Shown: positions 3,645-6,516 of the stretch, in pieces
Layout: each line of letters starts with the position of its first letter
How positions within the stretch are numbered: the first letter of the stretch is position 1
NCBI GenBank assembly: GCA_025450355.1
Contig: JANWHR010000065.1
Span: 1-6,516 of the forward strand
DNA: 6,516 nt
Origin: Micropepsaceae bacterium
Lineage (GTDB): Bacteria; Pseudomonadota; Alphaproteobacteria; Micropepsales; Micropepsaceae
Reading direction: 5' to 3'
Position numbers and translations under genes: made by a program
The notes under the pieces: generated by a model
Told to the model about the DNA's origin: nothing
The model's database searches: none
What the model saw: the letters and a program-made list of their open reading frames with translations, nothing else

Positions 3645-6516
3645 ATGGCGGCGATTGTCCGGATTGCGCTGAAATATCGCTTCACGCCGATCGTGCTGGC
3701 GATTTTCATCGTGCTGTTCGGCGTTTTGGCCGCGCTGCGCACGCCCGCGGACATTTTTCCGGACATTCGCATTCCGGTGATTGCCGTGGTCTGGACCTAT
3801 CGCGGGCTGTCTCCCGACGATATGGCGGGCCGGGTCGTCTATTATTACGAGCGCCAGCTTCCGACCTATGTCAACGACATCGAACATATCGAAAGCCAGT
3901 CGCTGTTCGGGATCGGCATCATCAAGATATTTTTCCGGCCCGGCACCGATATCCGGACCGCGACCGCGGAAGTCACTTCGCTGTCCCAGACCGTGCTGAA
4001 ATATCTGCCGCCGGGAATCACGCCGCCGCTGATCCTGAACTACAACGCTTCGACGGTTCCGGTGCTGCAGTTGGCGCTGTCCGGCGACGGGCTTACCGAG
4101 CAGCAAATCTACGACATCGGCAACAACTTCATCCGCCCCGGGCTGGCGACGGTTCAGGGCGTCGCCGTGCCATCGCCCTATGGCGGAAAGGAACGGCAAA
4201 TTCAGATCGACCTCGATCCGCAGGCACTGCAGGCCAGGCATCTGTCCGCCCAGGATGTCGAGAATGCGATTGCGGCGCAGAACCAGATCATCCCCGCCGG
4301 CACGACCAAGATCGGACCTTTTGAATACAACATCAAACTCAACGACAGTCCCGCCGCGGTGGACGAACTGAACGATCTGCCGGTCTCGTACCAGAACGGG
4401 ACCACGATCTATGTGCGAGATATCGGCCATGTCCGCGACGGTTCACCGCCGCAACGCAACGTGGTGCGGGTGAACGGGCGCCGCTCGGCACTGATGAGCA
4501 TCCTGAAAAGCGGCAGCGTCTCGACGCTGGACATCGTGAACAATGTCCGTGCGCTGTTGCCACACATGCGCGAAGCGCTGCCGGCGTCGTTGCGCATTGC
4601 TCCGTTGTCGGATCAGTCGATATTCGTGCGCGCCGCGATCGGCGACGTGGTGCGCGAAGGCGCCGTCGCCGCCGCGCTCACCAGCCTGATGATTCTGGTG
4701 TTTCTGGGAAGCTGGCGCTCGACCCTGATCATCGCCACGTCCATTCCGCTGGCGATTTTGGCCTCCATTGCCGGACTTTCGGCCCTGGGCCAAACACTGA
4801 ACATCATGACGCTGGGCGGGCTCGCGCTCGCGGTCGGCATCCTCGTCGATGATGCGACCGTCACCATCGAAAACATCAACTGGCATCTGGAACAGGGGAA
4901 ACCGGTTCAGCAGGCGATTTTCGACGGCGCGCAGCAGATCGTCGCGCCGGCTTTTGTCTCGCTGATCTCAATCTGTATCGTGTTCGTGCCGATGTTCTTT
5001 TTTCCCGGCATTTCCGGCTTCCTGTTTGCGCCCATGGCCGAGGCCGTGGTGTTCGCCCTCATTGCTTCCTTCGTTCTCTCCAGGACGCTGGTTCCCGTCA
5101 TGGCGAACTTCCTGCTGAAGGCACATGGCACGCCGCACAGCGTGGCTGTTGCAACTACGCATGACGCGGAGGCGGGTTTGCGGCGGACGCGCAATCCCTT
5201 CATCCTGATTCAGCACGCCTTCTCGCGCCGGTTCGAGCACCTGCGCGTGGGCTACAGCCACGCGCTCGATCTGGCGCTGAACAACCGGCGTGGCTTTCTC
5301 ATTGGTTTCGTTGTGCTGGTCGCCGGCTCTTTCGCGCTGTTTCCGTATCTCGGACAGGATTTTTTCCCGACCGTGGATTCCGGCCAAATGAACATCCACG
5401 TCCGGGCGCCGGTCGGCACCCGGATCGAAGAAACCGCCGCGCTGTTTGATCACATCGAATCGAAGATCCGTGACGTCATCCCCGCGAAAGAGGTGGCGAC
5501 CATCGTGGACAATATCGGCTTGCCGGTCAGCGGCCAGAATCGCGCCTATTCGAATGACGGCGGCGTTGGTCCCGAGGATGGCGACATCCTTGTCAGCCTG
5601 AAGACGGATCACGGGCCCACCGCGGATTATGTCAAAAGGTTGCGGACGGTGCTGCCGGAGAGTTTTCCGGGCAGCCAGTTTGCCTTTCTTCCCGCCGACA
5701 TCGTCAGTCAGATCCTGAACTTTGGCGCGCCCGCCCCGATTGATGTGATCATTGCCGGTCCCAACAAGGCGGCGAATGAATCTTACGCACAGGAGCTGTT
5801 GCGCGGCGTCAGCAAGGTTCCCGGAACGGCGGATGTGCGCGTGGAACAATCGTCGCATTATCCGGAATTCGCCATCGACATCGACCGCTCCAGGGCGGCG
5901 ACGGTCGGCGTGACAGAGCGTGACGTCACCAACAGCCTGACCGTAAATCTCGCAAGCAGTTTCCAGGTGTCGCCGGCCTTCTGGCTCGATCCAAAGAACG
6001 GCGCCTCCTATCCGATCGTCGCGCAAACGCCGCAGTACCGCCTCGATTCGCTGTCCAAGATGCAGAACATCCCGGTGACCGGCAGCTCGGGTGCGAAGGG
6101 GATGCAGGTGCTGGGCGCGCTCGGGACGGTGCGCCGTGAGAACAGCGACGCAATCGTCTCGCATTACGCAATTCAACCGGCCATCGATATTTACGGCACG
6201 ACGCAGGGGCGCGATCTCGGCGCGGTTGCGGCGGACATCCAGCAGGTCATTGACCGCTCGGCGAAGGACCGGCCGCGGGGCGCAACCGTCACCCTGCGCG
6301 GCCAGACCGAGACCATGCGCACATCGTTCGACGGCATTTCCTTCGGTCTGGTGGAAGCGATTGTGCTGATTTACCTGCTGATCGTGGTGAACTTTCAGTC
6401 GTGGGTCGATCCCTTCGTGATTGTGGGGGCACTGCCTGCGGCGCTGGCAGGCATCGTCTGGATGCTGTTTGCGACGGAAACGACCCTGAGCGTCCCGGCG
6501 CTGACGGGCGCGATCA
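3645..6516 (+). CDS. RND-superfamily inner-membrane efflux transporter (AcrB-like), C-terminus cut by window edge
   Basis: The frame is open from ATG 3645 to the right edge, giving 957 codons of an expected 1030-1070. The protein should be the proton-driven inner-membrane pump of a tripartite efflux system. TM1 is at about 14-31, followed by the first periplasmic porter region (about 32-335, with PDIRIPVIAV at 39-48). TM2-TM6 span about 337-490, then comes a cytoplasmic linker at about 491-548. TM7 is at about 551-568, the second periplasmic region at about 569-893, TM8 at about 897-917 and TM9 at about 921-943, with TM10 beginning at the edge. TM4 carries GILVDDATVTIEN; D402 and D403 match the AcrB proton-relay pair D407/D408. 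This double Asp favours the drug-type (HAE1-like) group over heavy-metal pumps. The lysine partner in TM10 lies just beyond the window. The substrate cannot be read from sequence. It is divergent from the two-component operon, which probably regulates it. No adaptor gene precedes it, so adaptor and outer-membrane channel are expected downstream. Confidence 0.96.
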   Translation, partial: MAAIVRIALKYRFTPIVLAIFIVLFGVLAALRTPADIFPDIRIPVIAVVWTYRGLSPDDMAGRVVYYYERQLPTYVNDIEHIESQSLFGIGIIKIFFRPGTDIRTATAEVTSLSQTVLKYLPPGITPPLILNYNASTVPVLQLALSGDGLTEQQIYDIGNNFIRPGLATVQGVAVPSPYGGKERQIQIDLDPQALQARHLSAQDVENAIAAQNQIIPAGTTKIGPFEYNIKLNDSPAAVDELNDLPVSYQNGTTIYVRDIGHVRDGSPPQRNVVRVNGRRSALMSILKSGSVSTLDIVNNVRALLPHMREALPASLRIAPLSDQSIFVRAAIGDVVREGAVAAALTSLMILVFLGSWRSTLIIATSIPLAILASIAGLSALGQTLNIMTLGGLALAVGILVDDATVTIENINWHLEQGKPVQQAIFDGAQQIVAPAFVSLISICIVFVPMFFFPGISGFLFAPMAEAVVFALIASFVLSRTLVPVMANFLLKAHGTPHSVAVATTHDAEAGLRRTRNPFILIQHAFSRRFEHLRVGYSHALDLALNNRRGFLIGFVVLVAGSFALFPYLGQDFFPTVDSGQMNIHVRAPVGTRIEETAALFDHIESKIRDVIPAKEVATIVDNIGLPVSGQNRAYSNDGGVGPEDGDILVSLKTDHGPTADYVKRLRTVLPESFPGSQFAFLPADIVSQILNFGAPAPIDVIIAGPNKAANESYAQELLRGVSKVPGTADVRVEQSSHYPEFAIDIDRSRAATVGVTERDVTNSLTVNLASSFQVSPAFWLDPKNGASYPIVAQTPQYRLDSLSKMQNIPVTGSSGAKGMQVLGALGTVRRENSDAIVSHYAIQPAIDIYGTTQGRDLGAVAADIQQVIDRSAKDRPRGATVTLRGQTETMRTSFDGISFGLVEAIVLIYLLIVVNFQSWVDPFVIVGALPAALAGIVWMLFATETTLSVPALTGAI

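Noticed and set aside
4968..6176. A 402-codon minus-strand open frame, and a 300-codon one at 3528-4430, opposite the RND gene
   Set aside because: Both are antisense to an intact RND reading frame with conserved TM and relay motifs. Their His/Arg/Asp-rich translations are typical shadow frames.

Overview
The window is GC-rich, gene-dense DNA from a Gram-negative bacterium, most likely a proteobacterium. An alphaproteobacterium is my best guess, from codon use and the look of the proteins; no rRNA or other phylogenetic marker is present, so this is inference. There are five protein genes, two of them cut by the window edges, and one long intergenic region with a lot of structure. I see no tRNA, rRNA, CRISPR array, insertion sequence, phage gene or plasmid gene.

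Left part (1-1044): two small exported-protein genes are transcribed divergently from a 160-bp spacer. The minus-strand gene (1-320, cut by the left edge) encodes a secreted protein with the repeated YxWxxD/YxFxxD motif of the COG4315/PF03640 family, whose function is unknown. The plus-strand gene (481-1044) encodes a periplasmic PEBP (YbhB/YbcL-type) protein. A perfect 10-bp inverted repeat with a 4-nt loop lies just upstream of the first gene's ribosome binding site.

Middle part (1046-3171, minus strand): a two-gene two-component operon. An OmpR/PhoB-type response regulator comes first, followed by a membrane sensor histidine kinase whose start overlaps the regulator's stop (ATGA). The kinase ends one base from the end of the convergent PEBP gene, so no separate terminator fits between them.

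Right part (3172-6516): a 473-bp divergent spacer separates the two-component operon from a large plus-strand RND-superfamily inner-membrane transporter gene (AcrB-like, drug/HAE1-type proton-relay motif). That gene has 957 codons in the window and runs off the right edge. The spacer holds an A+T-rich island (about 34% G+C) that probably contains the divergent promoters. It is followed by an apparent 5' leader for the transporter mRNA with two good hairpins and a 10-nt Shine-Dalgarno-type sequence that has no start codon behind it. A 42-codon upstream ORF lies in frame with the transporter.

Working model: the sensor kinase detects an envelope or periplasmic signal, phosphorylates the regulator, and the regulator controls the divergent pump operon. 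The periplasmic adaptor and outer-membrane channel that such a pump needs are not in the window and probably lie downstream, because the transporter is the first gene of its operon. The structured leader is the part of the window least explained by known families.
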